Shown piece by piece: positions 15,366 through 23,659 of a stretch of DNA of 64,000 nucleotides. Position 1 is the first letter of the stretch; each line of letters begins with the position of its first letter. This DNA comes from Actinacidiphila epipremni (lineage in GTDB: Bacteria; Actinomycetota; Actinomycetes; Streptomycetales; Streptomycetaceae): assembly GCF_012034175.1 (NCBI RefSeq), contig NZ_JAATEJ010000008.1:1-64000 (forward strand), written 5' to 3'. Under the pieces are notes generated by a model that saw only the letters and a list, made by a program, of their open reading frames with translations, did not search any database and was not told where the DNA came from. The position numbers were made by a program, and so were the translations under genes.

Positions 15366-17179
15366 AGCGCCTCGATCTCCCGTGCGTACGCCGCCTCGAT
15401 CGCCCGCCGCTTCAGCTTCAGCGACGGCGTCAGCAGCCCGCGCTCCTCGGTGAACTGCGCGGCCAGTATCCGGAAGGTGCGGATCGACTCCGCCTGCGAG
15501 ACCAGCGTGTTCGCGGCGACCACCGCCCGCCGTATCTCCGTCTCCAGGTCCGGGTCGTGCACCAGCTCCGTCGTGGGCAGCCGCGGCTTGCCGCGCATCG
15601 CCAGCCAGTGGACGACGGCCTCCTGGTCCAGCGTCACCAGCGCCGCCACGAACGGCCGGTCGTTGCCGACGACCACGCACTGCCCCACCAGCGGATGCGC
15701 CCGCACCCGGTCCTCCAGCGCGACCGGCGACACGCTCTTGCCGCCGCTGGTCACCAGGATCTCCTTCTTGCGGCCGGTGATGGTCAGATAGCCGTCCTCG
15801 TCCAGCGCCCCGATGTCACCGGTGGCCAGCCAGCCGTCGCGCAGTGCCTCCTCCGTCGCCTTGGCGTTGTTGAGGTAGCCCGTGAAGACCTGCCCGCCGC
15901 GCAGCCAGATCTCGCCGTCCTCGGCGATCGTCACCGACGTGCCCGGCACCGGCAGCCCCACCGTGCCGAACCGTGTCTGCTCCGGCGGGTTCGCGGTCGC
16001 CGCCGCGGTGGTCTCCGTCAGGCCGTAGCCCTCGTAGATCGTCACGCCCGCGCCGGAGAAGAACAGCCCGAGCCGCCGCTCCATCGCCGAGCCGCCCGAT
16101 ATCGCGTGCCGGACCCGGCCGCCCAGCGCCCCGCGCACCTTGCTGTAGACGAGCTTCTCGTACAGCTGGTGCTGCATCCGCAAGGACGCGCTCGGCCCGG
16201 GCCCGGTCCCGAAGGCCCGCGCCTCGGTCGCCTCGGCGTGCCGCACCGCGACCTCGACGGCCTTGTCGAACGGCGCGAGCCGGCCGCCCGCCTCCGCCGT
16301 GCGCCGGGCGGCCTGGAAGACCTTCTCGAAGACGTACGGCACCGCCAGCACGAACGTCGGCCGGAAACCGGCGAGCGAGGGGATCAGGTCGGCGGCGGTC
16401 ATGCTGGGCTGGTGGCCGAGCCGGATCCGGTGCCGTACGCACGCCACCTCCACCATCCGGCCGAAGACGTGCGCGAGCGGCAGGAACAGCAGCGTGGAGG
16501 GCTCCTCGCCCGGCTTGCTGGAGAACACCGGCTCCCAGCGGGCGACGACGTTGTCGGTCTCGGCCATGAAGTTGGCGTGGGTCAGCACGCAGCCCTTGGG
16601 GCGGCCGGTGGTGCCGGAGGTGTAGATGACGGTCGCGACCGCGCCGGGCGTCACCGCCAGCCGGTGCCGCTCCACGACGTCGTCGCCGAGGTGCGCGCCG
16701 GCCTGCGCGAGCTCGTCCACGCATCCCGCGTCGAGCTGCCACAGCCGGTGCAGCCGCGGCAGTTCGTCGACGGCCGCGCCGATCGTCATCGCGTGGTCCT
16801 CGTGCTCCACGACCGCGGCGACCGCCTCCGAGTCGTGCAGCATCCACCGCACCTGCTCCGACGACGAGGTGGGATACACCGGCACCGGCTGGGCGCCCAC
16901 CGCCCACAGGGCGAAGTCGAAGACCGTCCACTCGTAGCGGGTGCGGGACATGATCGCGACCCGGTCGCCGAACCGGATGCCCTGCGCCAGCAGGCCCTTG
17001 GCGACCGCGAGCACCTGGTCGCGGAACTCCTCGGTGGTCACGTCGTGCCACTCGCCCCGCGCGTCGGCCCGCGAGAGCACCACCTCGCCGGGGTGCTCCG
17101 CCGCGTTGCGGAAGACCGCGTCCGCCAGACCGCCGGCCTGAGGCGCTGTGGCCAGTGGGGGGACGGTGAACTGACGCAA
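15353..17179 (-). CDS. Long-chain acyl-CoA ligase (FadD15-like)
   Basis: A 608-residue ANL-superfamily ligase that activates long-chain fatty acids to acyl-CoA through an acyl-AMP. The P-loop-like YTSGTTGRPKG motif, YEGYGLTETT, the TGDIG adenylate motif and ITGRKKEILVTSGGK hinge are all present, and the length fits the FadD15/long-chain AMP-binding group. The TTG at 17179 is chosen because GGAGAG lies 6 nt upstream and the encoded LRQFTVPPL start resembles family N-termini; the longer open frame upstream has no family sequence. Confidence 0.87.
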   Translation of the reverse strand: MRQFTVPPLATAPQAGGLADAVFRNAAEHPGEVVLSRADARGEWHDVTTEEFRDQVLAVAKGLLAQGIRFGDRVAIMSRTRYEWTVFDFALWAVGAQPVPVYPTSSSEQVRWMLHDSEAVAAVVEHEDHAMTIGAAVDELPRLHRLWQLDAGCVDELAQAGAHLGDDVVERHRLAVTPGAVATVIYTSGTTGRPKGCVLTHANFMAETDNVVARWEPVFSSKPGEEPSTLLFLPLAHVFGRMVEVACVRHRIRLGHQPSMTAADLIPSLAGFRPTFVLAVPYVFEKVFQAARRTAEAGGRLAPFDKAVEVAVRHAEATEARAFGTGPGPSASLRMQHQLYEKLVYSKVRGALGGRVRHAISGGSAMERRLGLFFSGAGVTIYEGYGLTETTAAATANPPEQTRFGTVGLPVPGTSVTIAEDGEIWLRGGQVFTGYLNNAKATEEALRDGWLATGDIGALDEDGYLTITGRKKEILVTSGGKSVSPVALEDRVRAHPLVGQCVVVGNDRPFVAALVTLDQEAVVHWLAMRGKPRLPTTELVHDPDLETEIRRAVVAANTLVSQAESIRTFRILAAQFTEERGLLTPSLKLKRRAIEAAYAREIEALYRA

Positions 17180-17476
17180 CGGGTGCTCTCCTAGTGCCGC
17201 TCGGTGCGGCCGTAAGTTACCTGATCCACAGGTTCCGCGGGAGAGGCTGAAAAGGTGCGGTGAATCGGACGTCTGTGCTGGTCGAACGGCGGTTTCCGGC
17301 CGTGACAAGGCCATCGGCGCGAATTCCGTTCCGGCGGGGCGGGCGGGGCGGGCGCGGATCTCCACCAAATCTGCCCGCGCCGGTCACGGCCGCTCCACCC
17401 CCGACGGGCTCTGACCAGGCACCGAGGGGCCGCCAGGCAGGTCACGGGCCGGTCGGCTCATGGCACGGTCGGCGGC
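17180..17476. other. Intergenic region before acyl-CoA ligase
   Basis: A 297-bp gap between the acyl-CoA ligase start and the end of the LysR gene. It should hold the ligase promoter, but I could not identify convincing -10/-35 elements. A G-rich tract with repeated CGGGG units lies at about 17334-17352. No open frame in it looks coding. Confidence 0.4.
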
Positions 17477-18364
17477 TCAGGGGCCGGTCAGGGCGAGTGG
17501 GCGGTGGAGCAGGCCGCCGCCGGCGAGGATCGCCTCGGCCAGCGCGTCCGCCGCCGCCTCCTCCACCGGGCCGCCCGGCCGGCCCTGCCGCAGCACGAAG
17601 TCCACGCTGCCCAGGTCCGGCAGCCCGTACGCGCGCGCCAGCACACGTACCAGACCGGCCGGAATCAGCCCCTGCGGATGCGCCATCACCCCCAGGCCCG
17701 CCCGGGCCGCCGCCACCAGGCCGCCCAGCGACGCGCTGGTGCCCGCCGGCCGCCACGCCCTGCCGTGCCGCTCCAGCACCTCCGCCGCCCGGGCCCGGCC
17801 CGCCCCCGGCGCCGGGTGGCCGATCAGCGGCACCGGGCGCCGCGGGTCCAGGCGCAGCCGGTCGGCGCCGACCCACACCAGCTTGTCCCGCCACACCAGC
17901 CGCCCCGGCCCGTCCGCGCCGGACCGCTCGGCCAGGCACAGGTCGAGCCCGCCCGCGTCCAGCCGCTGGTGCAGCGCCCCGGACAGCTCCACCGCCAGCT
18001 CCAGGTCCACCTCGGGGTGGTCGTGGCGGAAGGCCGCCAGGATCTCCGGCAGCCGGGTCGGCACGACCTCCTCGGCGACCCCGACCCGCAGCCGCCCGCG
18101 CAGCCGGGTGCCGGCGAAATACGCCGCCGCCCGCTCGTTGGCCTCCAGGATCGGCCGGGCCAGCCGCAGCATCGCCTCGCCGTCCTCGGTCAGCTCCACC
18201 GCGTGGGTGTCCCGCAGGAACAGCCGGCAGCCCGCGGCCTCCTCCAGCCGCCGTACGTGCTGGCTGACCGTGGACTGCCGCAGGCCCAGCCGGTGCGCGG
18301 CCCGCGTGAAGCTCAGCGTCTGGGCCACGGCGAGGAAGGTCCGCAACTGGGCCGGCTCGAACAT
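17477..18364 (-). CDS. LysR-family transcriptional regulator
   Basis: A 295-residue LysR-type regulator. The N-terminal winged HTH (residues 1-60) shows FLAVAQTLSFTRAAHRLGL and STVSQHVRRLEEAAG, and the C-terminal effector domain starts at about residue 88 (GRLRVGVAEE). The ATG at 18364 fits the usual MFEPAQLRTF opening; an ATG 9 nt upstream is possible. It is divergent from the SDR gene at 18462, with 97 bp between the starts, the classic arrangement for a LysR protein controlling its neighbour. Confidence 0.88.
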   Translation of the reverse strand: MFEPAQLRTFLAVAQTLSFTRAAHRLGLRQSTVSQHVRRLEEAAGCRLFLRDTHAVELTEDGEAMLRLARPILEANERAAAYFAGTRLRGRLRVGVAEEVVPTRLPEILAAFRHDHPEVDLELAVELSGALHQRLDAGGLDLCLAERSGADGPGRLVWRDKLVWVGADRLRLDPRRPVPLIGHPAPGAGRARAAEVLERHGRAWRPAGTSASLGGLVAAARAGLGVMAHPQGLIPAGLVRVLARAYGLPDLGSVDFVLRQGRPGGPVEEAAADALAEAILAGGGLLHRPLALTGP

Positions 18365-18461
18365 GGCCCGCACGTTATCGCGGTACGTGATGGCGGTCCC
18401 GGCGGTAACCGGCCAACCTGATCGATGTCACGTTCCGGGCGGCGCCGTCCGTCGCACCGTC

Positions 18462-19475
18462 ATGACAGACGACAACCGCTCCCCGCGGCCCCGCCCCGCG
18501 ACCGGTACGACCGTGCTGCTCGCCGGCGCCACCGGCGTCTTCGGCCGGCACGCCGCCCGCGCCCTCACCGCCGCAGGACACCGGGTGCTCGCCCTCGGCC
18601 GCGGCGCCGGCAACGACGTACGCGCCGACCTCGACGACCGCGACGCGCTGCTGCGGGCCGTCGACGGCCGGCACGCCGACGTCGTCGTGCACGCCGCCAC
18701 CGCGCTGCGCAAGCCGCCCGCCCGGCACGCCGACATGGCCGCCACCAACACCCTGCGCACCCGCGGCACCCGCCACCTGCTCGACGCCGCCCGCGAGGTC
18801 GGCGCCCGCCGCTTCATCGCCGAGTCGATGGTCTTCGGATACGGCTACGGCGACTTCGGCGACCGCCCCCGCACCGAGGCCGGCACCCCCTTCGGCCCGC
18901 CCGGCACCAGCGCCGCCCTGGAACGCACCCTGGCCGGCCTGCGCACCAAGGAGGAGCTGACGCTGACCGCCGACGGCATCGAGGGCATCGCCCTGCGCTT
19001 CGGCCTCTTCTACGGCCCCGGCGGCACCGAGGCGCTGCTGGAACTGCTGCGCCGGCGCGCCCTGCCCGTCACCCCCGACCGCGGCCTGGTGCTGCCGTGG
19101 GTGGAACTCGGCGACGCCGCCGCGGCCCTCGCGCTGGCCGTCGACCACGGCGTGCCGGGGCAGGCGTACAACATCGCCGACCAGGACCCGCTCGGCTTCG
19201 GCGCGCACGTCCGGCTGACCGCCGAGGTGTTCGGGCTGCCGCGGCCCCTGACGCTGCCGCGCTGGGCGATGCGCCCGCTCGGCTACGTCCACGCCGTGCT
19301 GGGCACGAACCTGCGGGTCGACACCGCGCTCGCCGCCGAGGAACTGGGCTGGCGCCCCGCCTTCCGCTCCGCCCGGGAGGGGCTTGCCGCGATGGCCCGG
19401 CAGGCCGCCCCAGGTCAGAGCCGCAGCGCGGCCACCACCAGCACGGCCGCCGCCCAGGAGGAGAACAGGCAGTAG
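18462..19475 (+). CDS. Extended SDR / NAD-dependent epimerase-like protein
   Basis: A 337-residue Rossmann protein. The nucleotide-binding loop GATGVFG lies near residue 21, and HAAT and AESMVFGYGYG follow as in extended SDRs. The usual catalytic YxxxK is not evident where it should be; the equivalent region reads SAALERTLAGLRTKEE, so this may be an atypical NAD(P)-binding protein such as an NmrA-like or reductase-like sensor. It is divergent from the LysR gene and could be its target. Its last 61 bp overlap the convergent small membrane protein gene, and the C-terminal tail there is low complexity. Confidence 0.75.
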   Translation: MTDDNRSPRPRPATGTTVLLAGATGVFGRHAARALTAAGHRVLALGRGAGNDVRADLDDRDALLRAVDGRHADVVVHAATALRKPPARHADMAATNTLRTRGTRHLLDAAREVGARRFIAESMVFGYGYGDFGDRPRTEAGTPFGPPGTSAALERTLAGLRTKEELTLTADGIEGIALRFGLFYGPGGTEALLELLRRRALPVTPDRGLVLPWVELGDAAAALALAVDHGVPGQAYNIADQDPLGFGAHVRLTAEVFGLPRPLTLPRWAMRPLGYVHAVLGTNLRVDTALAAEELGWRPAFRSAREGLAAMARQAAPGQSRSAATTSTAAAQEENRQ

Positions 19476-19789
19476 GCGAACAGCTCCCGGCCCCGGTCGC
19501 CGTGCCGGAGCTGGCGCAGCAGCACCCAGCAGAAGAAGACCGTCTCGGCGGCCCCGCCCACGACACCGTAGGCGGGCCGCCCTGTCCCGGCGATCACCGC
19601 GGCGGTCGCGGCGCCGTGCATCACCCCGACCGCCGGCACCACCCACTGGTTGCGGCCCTCCCGCAGCCCCAGCCGGGTCAGGCCGTCCAGCCGCTCCACC
19701 CCCGGCCCGAAGCGGGTCAGCGCGGCGAGCGCCGACGGCACCACCTCCAGGAGCAGCAGGACGGTCAGGGTGACGGCGAGCACGAACAC
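19415..19789 (-). CDS. Small four-helix membrane protein, DoxX-like
   Basis: A 124-residue protein with about four hydrophobic segments, starting VFVLAVTLTVLLLLE and ending in a hydrophobic helix. Helix spacing and the ALTRFGP segment resemble DoxX-like membrane proteins, but the match is loose and no function can be assigned. The GTG at 19789 has GAGGAG 7 nt upstream. The 3' end overlaps the end of the convergent SDR gene by 61 bp. Confidence 0.6.
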   Translation of the reverse strand: MFVLAVTLTVLLLLEVVPSALAALTRFGPGVERLDGLTRLGLREGRNQWVVPAVGVMHGAATAAVIAGTGRPAYGVVGGAAETVFFCWVLLRQLRHGDRGRELFAYCLFSSWAAAVLVVAALRL

Positions 19790-19827
19790 CGCGGGGCTCC
19801 TCGGGCAGGTCGGGGGAGTGGCCGCGC

Positions 19828-20673
19828 TCAGTCTGCCGGGACGGACGCCAGTGCGATACGGTCCTCGCCCGCGTAGACGTTCATGGAGTCGCCGCGCAGG
19901 AAACCGACGAGCGTCAGCCCGCTCTCCCTGGCCAGGTCCACCGCGAGCGACGACGGCGCCGACACCGCGGCCAGCACCGGGATACCGGCCATCACCGCCT
20001 TCTGCGCCAGCTCGAACGACGCCCGGCCCGACACCATCAGGACCTGGTCCGCCAGCGGCAGCCGGCCCTCCCGCAGCGCCCGCCCCACCAGCTTGTCCAC
20101 GGCGTTGTGCCGCCCCACGTCCTCGCGTACGTCCAGCAGCGTGCCGTCCGCGTCGAACAGCGCCGCCGCGTGCAGCCCGCCGGTGCGGTCGAAGACCGCC
20201 TGCCGCTCCCGCAGCCGCTCCGGCAGCGCCGCGAGCGCCCCGGGCGTCAGCCGCGGCCCGCCCGCCGGGTCCACCGGCAGCCGGGTCGCCGTCCGCACCG
20301 CGTCCAGGCTCGCCTTGCCGCACAGCCCGCACGACGAGGTCGTGTAGACATTGCGCTCCAGCGTGATGTCGGGCACCGGCACGCCGGGCGCGAGCGTCAC
20401 GTCCACCACGTTGTAGGTGTTCGAGCCGTCCGCGGTGGCGCCCGCGCAGTAGACGACGTTGGCCACCTCGCCGGCCGCCGCGAGCACGCCCTCGCTCACC
20501 AGGAAGCCGGTGGCCAGCGCGAAGTCGTCACCCGGTGTGCGCATGGTGATCGCCAGCGGGCGGCCGTTGAGCCGGATCTCCAGCGGCTCCTCGGCGACGA
20601 GCGTGTCGGCCCGGTGCGCGACCGCCGCCCCGCGGATCCGCAGCACCCGCCGCCGCTCGGTGACCCGTCCCAT
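19828..20673 (-). CDS. fdhD: Formate dehydrogenase accessory sulfurtransferase FdhD
   Basis: A 281-residue FdhD protein. FdhD passes sulfur from a cysteine desulfurase to the molybdenum cofactor to activate formate dehydrogenases. The redox cysteines appear as SSCGLCG near residue 113, and the conserved [21 protein letters not shown] and [11 protein letters not shown] blocks are present. No formate dehydrogenase structural gene lies in this window. The ATG at 20673 has a GAGAGAGG ribosome site. Confidence 0.93.
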   Translation of the reverse strand: MGRVTERRRVLRIRGAAVAHRADTLVAEEPLEIRLNGRPLAITMRTPGDDFALATGFLVSEGVLAAAGEVANVVYCAGATADGSNTYNVVDVTLAPGVPVPDITLERNVYTTSSCGLCGKASLDAVRTATRLPVDPAGGPRLTPGALAALPERLRERQAVFDRTGGLHAAALFDADGTLLDVREDVGRHNAVDKLVGRALREGRLPLADQVLMVSGRASFELAQKAVMAGIPVLAAVSAPSSLAVDLARESGLTLVGFLRGDSMNVYAGEDRIALASVPAD

Positions 20674-20779
20674 CCCCGACCTCTCTCCCTCCGCGTCCCG
20701 CACCAGGTGAGCGTGCCATAGGGTGATCCCCGGACCGCGCAGCCGTGCACCACGGACCTACCAGGATGGCAGACCTGAG

Positions 20780-21133
20780 ATGAGCGACCAGCCGACCGCC
20801 GAGCACCACCTGGGCGACGACGAGCGGGCCCTGGCACGGCTGCGGGAGCTGCGCGGCAGCATCGACAACCTCGACGCGGCCCTGGTCCACCTGCTCGCCG
20901 AGCGCTTCAAGTGCACCCAGCAGGTCGGCGAGCTCAAGGCCGCCCACGACCTCCCCCCGGCCGACCCGGCCCGCGAGGCCGCCCAGATCGCCCGCCTGCG
21001 CCGCCTGGCCGAGGACGCCCGGCTCGACCCCGCCTTCGCGGAGAAGTTCCTCAACTTCATCATCGACGAGGTCGTCCGCCACCACCGCGCCATCGCCGCC
21101 CGCCCCCAGCAGGGCACCCCGAATCGCAGGTGA
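20780..21133 (+). CDS. Chorismate mutase (AroQ type)
   Basis: A 117-residue all-helical chorismate mutase that converts chorismate to prephenate for Phe/Tyr synthesis. The signature LRGSIDNLDAALVHLLAERFKCTQQVGELKA holds the arginine and lysine used to bind substrate, and a C-terminal NFIIDEVVRHHRAI helix follows. It stands alone as a monofunctional enzyme, divergent from fdhD, and is followed after 69 nt by tRNA-Leu. Confidence 0.9.
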   Translation: MSDQPTAEHHLGDDERALARLRELRGSIDNLDAALVHLLAERFKCTQQVGELKAAHDLPPADPAREAAQIARLRRLAEDARLDPAFAEKFLNFIIDEVVRHHRAIAARPQQGTPNRR

Positions 21134-21202
21134 GAACCACTCCCGATCCTTGGTATCGTTGACCCCGTCACCCCGACCCGACCGGTCGCGGCGACACACC
21201 CC

Positions 21203-21290
21203 GTCCGGGTGGCGGAATGGCAGACGCGCTAGCTTGAGGTGCTAGTGCCCTTTATCGGGCGTGGGGGTTCAAGTCCCCCCTCGGACACCA
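21203..21290 (+). tRNA. tRNA-Leu(GAG)
   Basis: The cloverleaf is readable. The acceptor GTCCGGG pairs with CTCGGAC (one G-U). There is a D arm, and an anticodon stem CTAGC/GCTAG encloses loop TTGAGGT with anticodon GAG. A long class II variable arm (GTGCCC..GGGC) and the T loop TTCAAGT follow. Discriminator A and an encoded CCA are at 21287-21290. It reads CUC/CUU, the dominant leucine codon class in such GC-rich genomes. Confidence 0.95.
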
Positions 21291-21294
21291 CCGG

Positions 21295-21320
21295 AAAACC
21301 CCTGCCCAGCAGGGGTTTTT
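21295..21320 (+). terminator. Rho-independent terminator of tRNA-Leu
   Basis: AAAACCCCTGC (21295-21305), loop CCA, then GCAGGGG (21309-21315) and five T residues. It lies 5 nt past the tRNA CCA end and is a textbook intrinsic terminator. Confidence 0.9.
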
Positions 21321-21361
21321 CTGCGCTCCGGCAACCCGGGTCGGGCGGGGGCCGGGGGGGA

Positions 21362-21727
21362 TCAGCGCAGGTCGGTGATTTCGGGGGCGTAGACCGTGCC
21401 GAGCGGTTCGGGGCCGACGTACTGCTGGCAGTTGCACTGCTGCGTCTCGTACTGGAGCGGCTTGCGGTCGGCGTCCCACAGCGACGGCGTCTCGACCACC
21501 GCGTGGCACTTGCCGTCGTCCTTGCCGTGCATCGCCAGGTGGTGGGTGCAGCCGCAGATCGGCTCGGGCGGGCGGTTGGCCGCGGTCAGCGCGCTCTGCT
21601 TGCGCTCCTCGGCCTTGATGAGCTCCAGCTTGTGCTTGTGGCGCCGGTTGGTGAAGTCCTTGACCCGCTCACCGACCACGCCGCTGCCGAACAGCACGAC
21701 CGGAATGAGCCACCACAGACCATCCAT
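21362..21727 (-). CDS. Single-TM protein with Cys/His-rich cytosolic domain, unknown function
   Basis: A 121-residue protein. Residues 3-20 (GLWWLIPVVLFGSGVVGE) form one membrane helix, followed by a basic helix and then a Cys/His-rich part with CGCTHHLAMH, KCH and CNCQQY. Spacing of those residues suggests a structural zinc site. I cannot name a family with confidence; it looks like a conserved actinomycete hypothetical. The ATG at 21727 is preferred because the TM helix follows at once. It lies between the two tRNA genes on the opposite strand. Confidence 0.6.
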   Translation of the reverse strand: MDGLWWLIPVVLFGSGVVGERVKDFTNRRHKHKLELIKAEERKQSALTAANRPPEPICGCTHHLAMHGKDDGKCHAVVETPSLWDADRKPLQYETQQCNCQQYVGPEPLGTVYAPEITDLR

Positions 21728-21834
21728 ACGCCAGACCCCCGTCCCTTTCGTGCCGTCGAGCCAGCATAGCCTCGCCGCCGCCCCGCCCATCAGCCCCGTT
21801 CCGGCGCCGTCCGGCCCGGCTGCGGACAAACGAT

Positions 21835-21863
21835 TTGGCGTGAGCGAGCCGAACCCGTAAAGT
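21835..21863 (+). promoter_or_regulatory. Sigma-70-type promoter of tRNA-fMet
   Basis: A -35 TTGGCG (21835-21840), a 17-bp spacer and a -10 TAAAGT (21858-21863) lie 12 nt before the mature tRNA 5' end. Spacing is ideal for the major vegetative sigma factor. Confidence 0.7.
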
Positions 21864-21875
21864 GAAGTTCACCGA

Positions 21876-21949
21876 CGCGGGGTGGAGCAGCTCGGTAGCT
21901 CGCTGGGCTCATAACCCAGAGGTCGCAGGTTCAAATCCTGTCCCCGCTA
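21876..21949 (+). tRNA. Initiator tRNA-fMet(CAT)
   Basis: A 74-nt tRNA without an encoded CCA. Initiator marks are clear: position 1 (C) does not pair with position 72 (T), and the anticodon stem carries three consecutive G-C pairs (GGG CTCATAA CCC) around anticodon CAT. The T loop reads TTCAAAT. Confidence 0.95.
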
Positions 21950-21954
21950 CAAAG

Positions 21955-21990
21955 AGGAAGGCCCGGTGCCGGCAGGCGCCGGGCCTTCCT
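21955..21990 (+). terminator. Terminator of tRNA-fMet
   Basis: A strong hairpin with arms AGGAAGGCCCGG (21955-21966) and CCGGGCCTTCCT (21979-21990) around a 12-nt loop, starting 6 nt past the tRNA. There is no strong T tract, as is common in actinomycetes. Confidence 0.75.
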
Positions 21991-22155
21991 GCTGTTCGCC
22001 GGGTGTTCTACGCGCCGGGTCCGCGGTGGTGCCGGGCGCCGGTGCGGTGCGGGCCCGCGGGGGCGCCCTCGCGGGGGAGCGGGCGGTAGGGCGGGATCGT
22101 ACAGCCCGATGGACGGCAGGCGCCGAGGCCCGCTCAGGCCTGCTCAGGCTGGGCG

Positions 22156-22803
22156 CTACGGGTCCTCGTGGAGCACCCGGTCGAGCACCGCCGCCCACTG
22201 CCGTACGATTCCCGACCGCCGCGCCGAGTCGTCGCTCAGCAGATTCGCCAGCCCCAGCCCCCGCGCCATGTCCAGCGTCGCCTGGACCGTCTCCCGCACC
22301 CCCGGCCGGGACTCGTCCGCGCCCAGGAACTCCACCGCCAGCCGGTGCGCCTCCCGCCCGATACGGGTCTCCAGCGCGGCCACCCCCGGCCGCAGCCCCT
22401 CCTCCGCGGTCGTCGCCGTCCACAGGTGCAGGGCCGCCCGGAAGAGCGGCCCGGTGTGCACGGCGACCAGCAGGTCCACGACGGCGTACGTACGGTCGGG
22501 GCCCTCGCGCGGCAGGGACCGGGCCCGTTCGCGCACCGCGGTGAGCCACTGCTCGGCCACATGCGCGACGGCCGCGGTGAAAAGCTCCTCGCGGGTCGGG
22601 AAGTGGTGCTGGGCGGCGCCCCGGGACACCCCGGCACGGGCGCAGACCACCGTGACCGTGCTGCCGGACCAGCCGTGCTCGGCCAGGCACGCCACCGCCG
22701 CCTCCAGCACCCGCATCCGCGTCGCCCGGCTCCGGTCCTGCTTGGGCTCCCGCTCGGGCCGCGCCGCCTCGCCCGGGGGCCGGGCCGAGCCGCCGGTCAG
22801 CAC
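22156..22803 (-). CDS. TetR-family regulator of the acyl-CoA operon
   Basis: A 215-residue TetR-type repressor. After a charged leader, residues about 24-70 form the DNA-binding domain (RMRVLEAAVACLAEHG, then GVSRGAAQHHFPTREELF), and the rest is an all-helical ligand domain. The GTG at 22803 overlaps the end of the enoyl-CoA hydratase gene by 7 nt. It is therefore the last gene of the catabolic operon and probably its regulator, responding to an acyl-CoA. I did not find its operator. Confidence 0.85.
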   Translation of the reverse strand: MLTGGSARPPGEAARPEREPKQDRSRATRMRVLEAAVACLAEHGWSGSTVTVVCARAGVSRGAAQHHFPTREELFTAAVAHVAEQWLTAVRERARSLPREGPDRTYAVVDLLVAVHTGPLFRAALHLWTATTAEEGLRPGVAALETRIGREAHRLAVEFLGADESRPGVRETVQATLDMARGLGLANLLSDDSARRSGIVRQWAAVLDRVLHEDP

Positions 22804-23573
22804 GCCCACGGCGGGTCCCTGCGCTCCAGGGCGGCCCGGACGCCCTCGGCGGCCTCCGCGGACCCGAACAGCTCCCTGCTCCGCCGGGCCAGCCGGTCGC
22901 CGTCGGCCGCCAGCGCCTGGAGGAGCGGCAGCGCGGTGAGCTCCTTGGTCGCCGCGAGGCCCTGCGGTGAGGCTGCGCGCAGCCCGGCGAGGATGCCTTC
23001 CAGGGCCTCTTCCCCCGCCGTGACCAGGCCGATCCGTACCGCCTCCGCGGTATCGAAGCGCTCGCCGGTGAGCAGGTAGCGGGCCGCGGCCCGCCGGTCC
23101 GCCCGGGCCAGCACCGGGATCGACGCGACCGACGCGGCGAGCCCGAGCCGTACCTCGGTGAAGGCGAAGCTCGCCGCCGGGCCCGCCACCGCGATGTCGC
23201 AGGCCGCGAGCAGGCCGAGGCCGCCCGCCCGTACGTGCCCGTCCACCCGCGCGAGCACCGGCTTGGGCAGCCCGGCGACCTGCCGCATCAGCTCCACCAG
23301 CAGCTGCGGCCCGCCGCCCGGGCCGTCCGCCTTCAGGTCGGCGCCCGAGCAGAACGTGCCGCCGGTGTGGGTGAGCAGCACCGCCCGCACCGCCGGGTCC
23401 GCGCCGGCCGCCGCGAGGCCCGCGGACAGCTCCGCGATGAGCGCGGCGGACAGCGCGTTGCGGTTGTGCGGCGAGTCCAGGGTGAGCACGGCCACGGCAC
23501 GGTCGGTGCGCCGGCGCACCAGCGGCGTATCGGTCGGCGGACGGGGCGACGGATCGGTCGGCGTATCGGTCAC
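22797..23573 (-). CDS. Enoyl-CoA hydratase/isomerase family protein
   Basis: A 258-residue crotonase-fold protein. The oxyanion-hole segments are visible as GTFCSGADLKADG and GHVRAGGLGLLAACD, followed by FTEVRLGL. Within the operon it should hydrate the alpha,beta-unsaturated or carboxylated acyl-CoA produced by its partners, for example 3-methylglutaconyl-CoA or a related intermediate; the exact substrate is not visible. The GTG at 23573 has GGAGGAAG 7 nt upstream. A gap of 86 bp separates it from the acyl-CoA dehydrogenase. Confidence 0.85.
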   Translation of the reverse strand: MTDTPTDPSPRPPTDTPLVRRRTDRAVAVLTLDSPHNRNALSAALIAELSAGLAAAGADPAVRAVLLTHTGGTFCSGADLKADGPGGGPQLLVELMRQVAGLPKPVLARVDGHVRAGGLGLLAACDIAVAGPAASFAFTEVRLGLAASVASIPVLARADRRAAARYLLTGERFDTAEAVRIGLVTAGEEALEGILAGLRAASPQGLAATKELTALPLLQALAADGDRLARRSRELFGSAEAAEGVRAALERRDPPWAC

Positions 23574-23659
23574 GGCGGGTCTTCCTCCCCAACGAGCCCA
23601 ACGAGCGGCAAGCGGCACGGGCCTGCGTACGGCGGCGGGCCCCGGCACGACAGCGGGCC

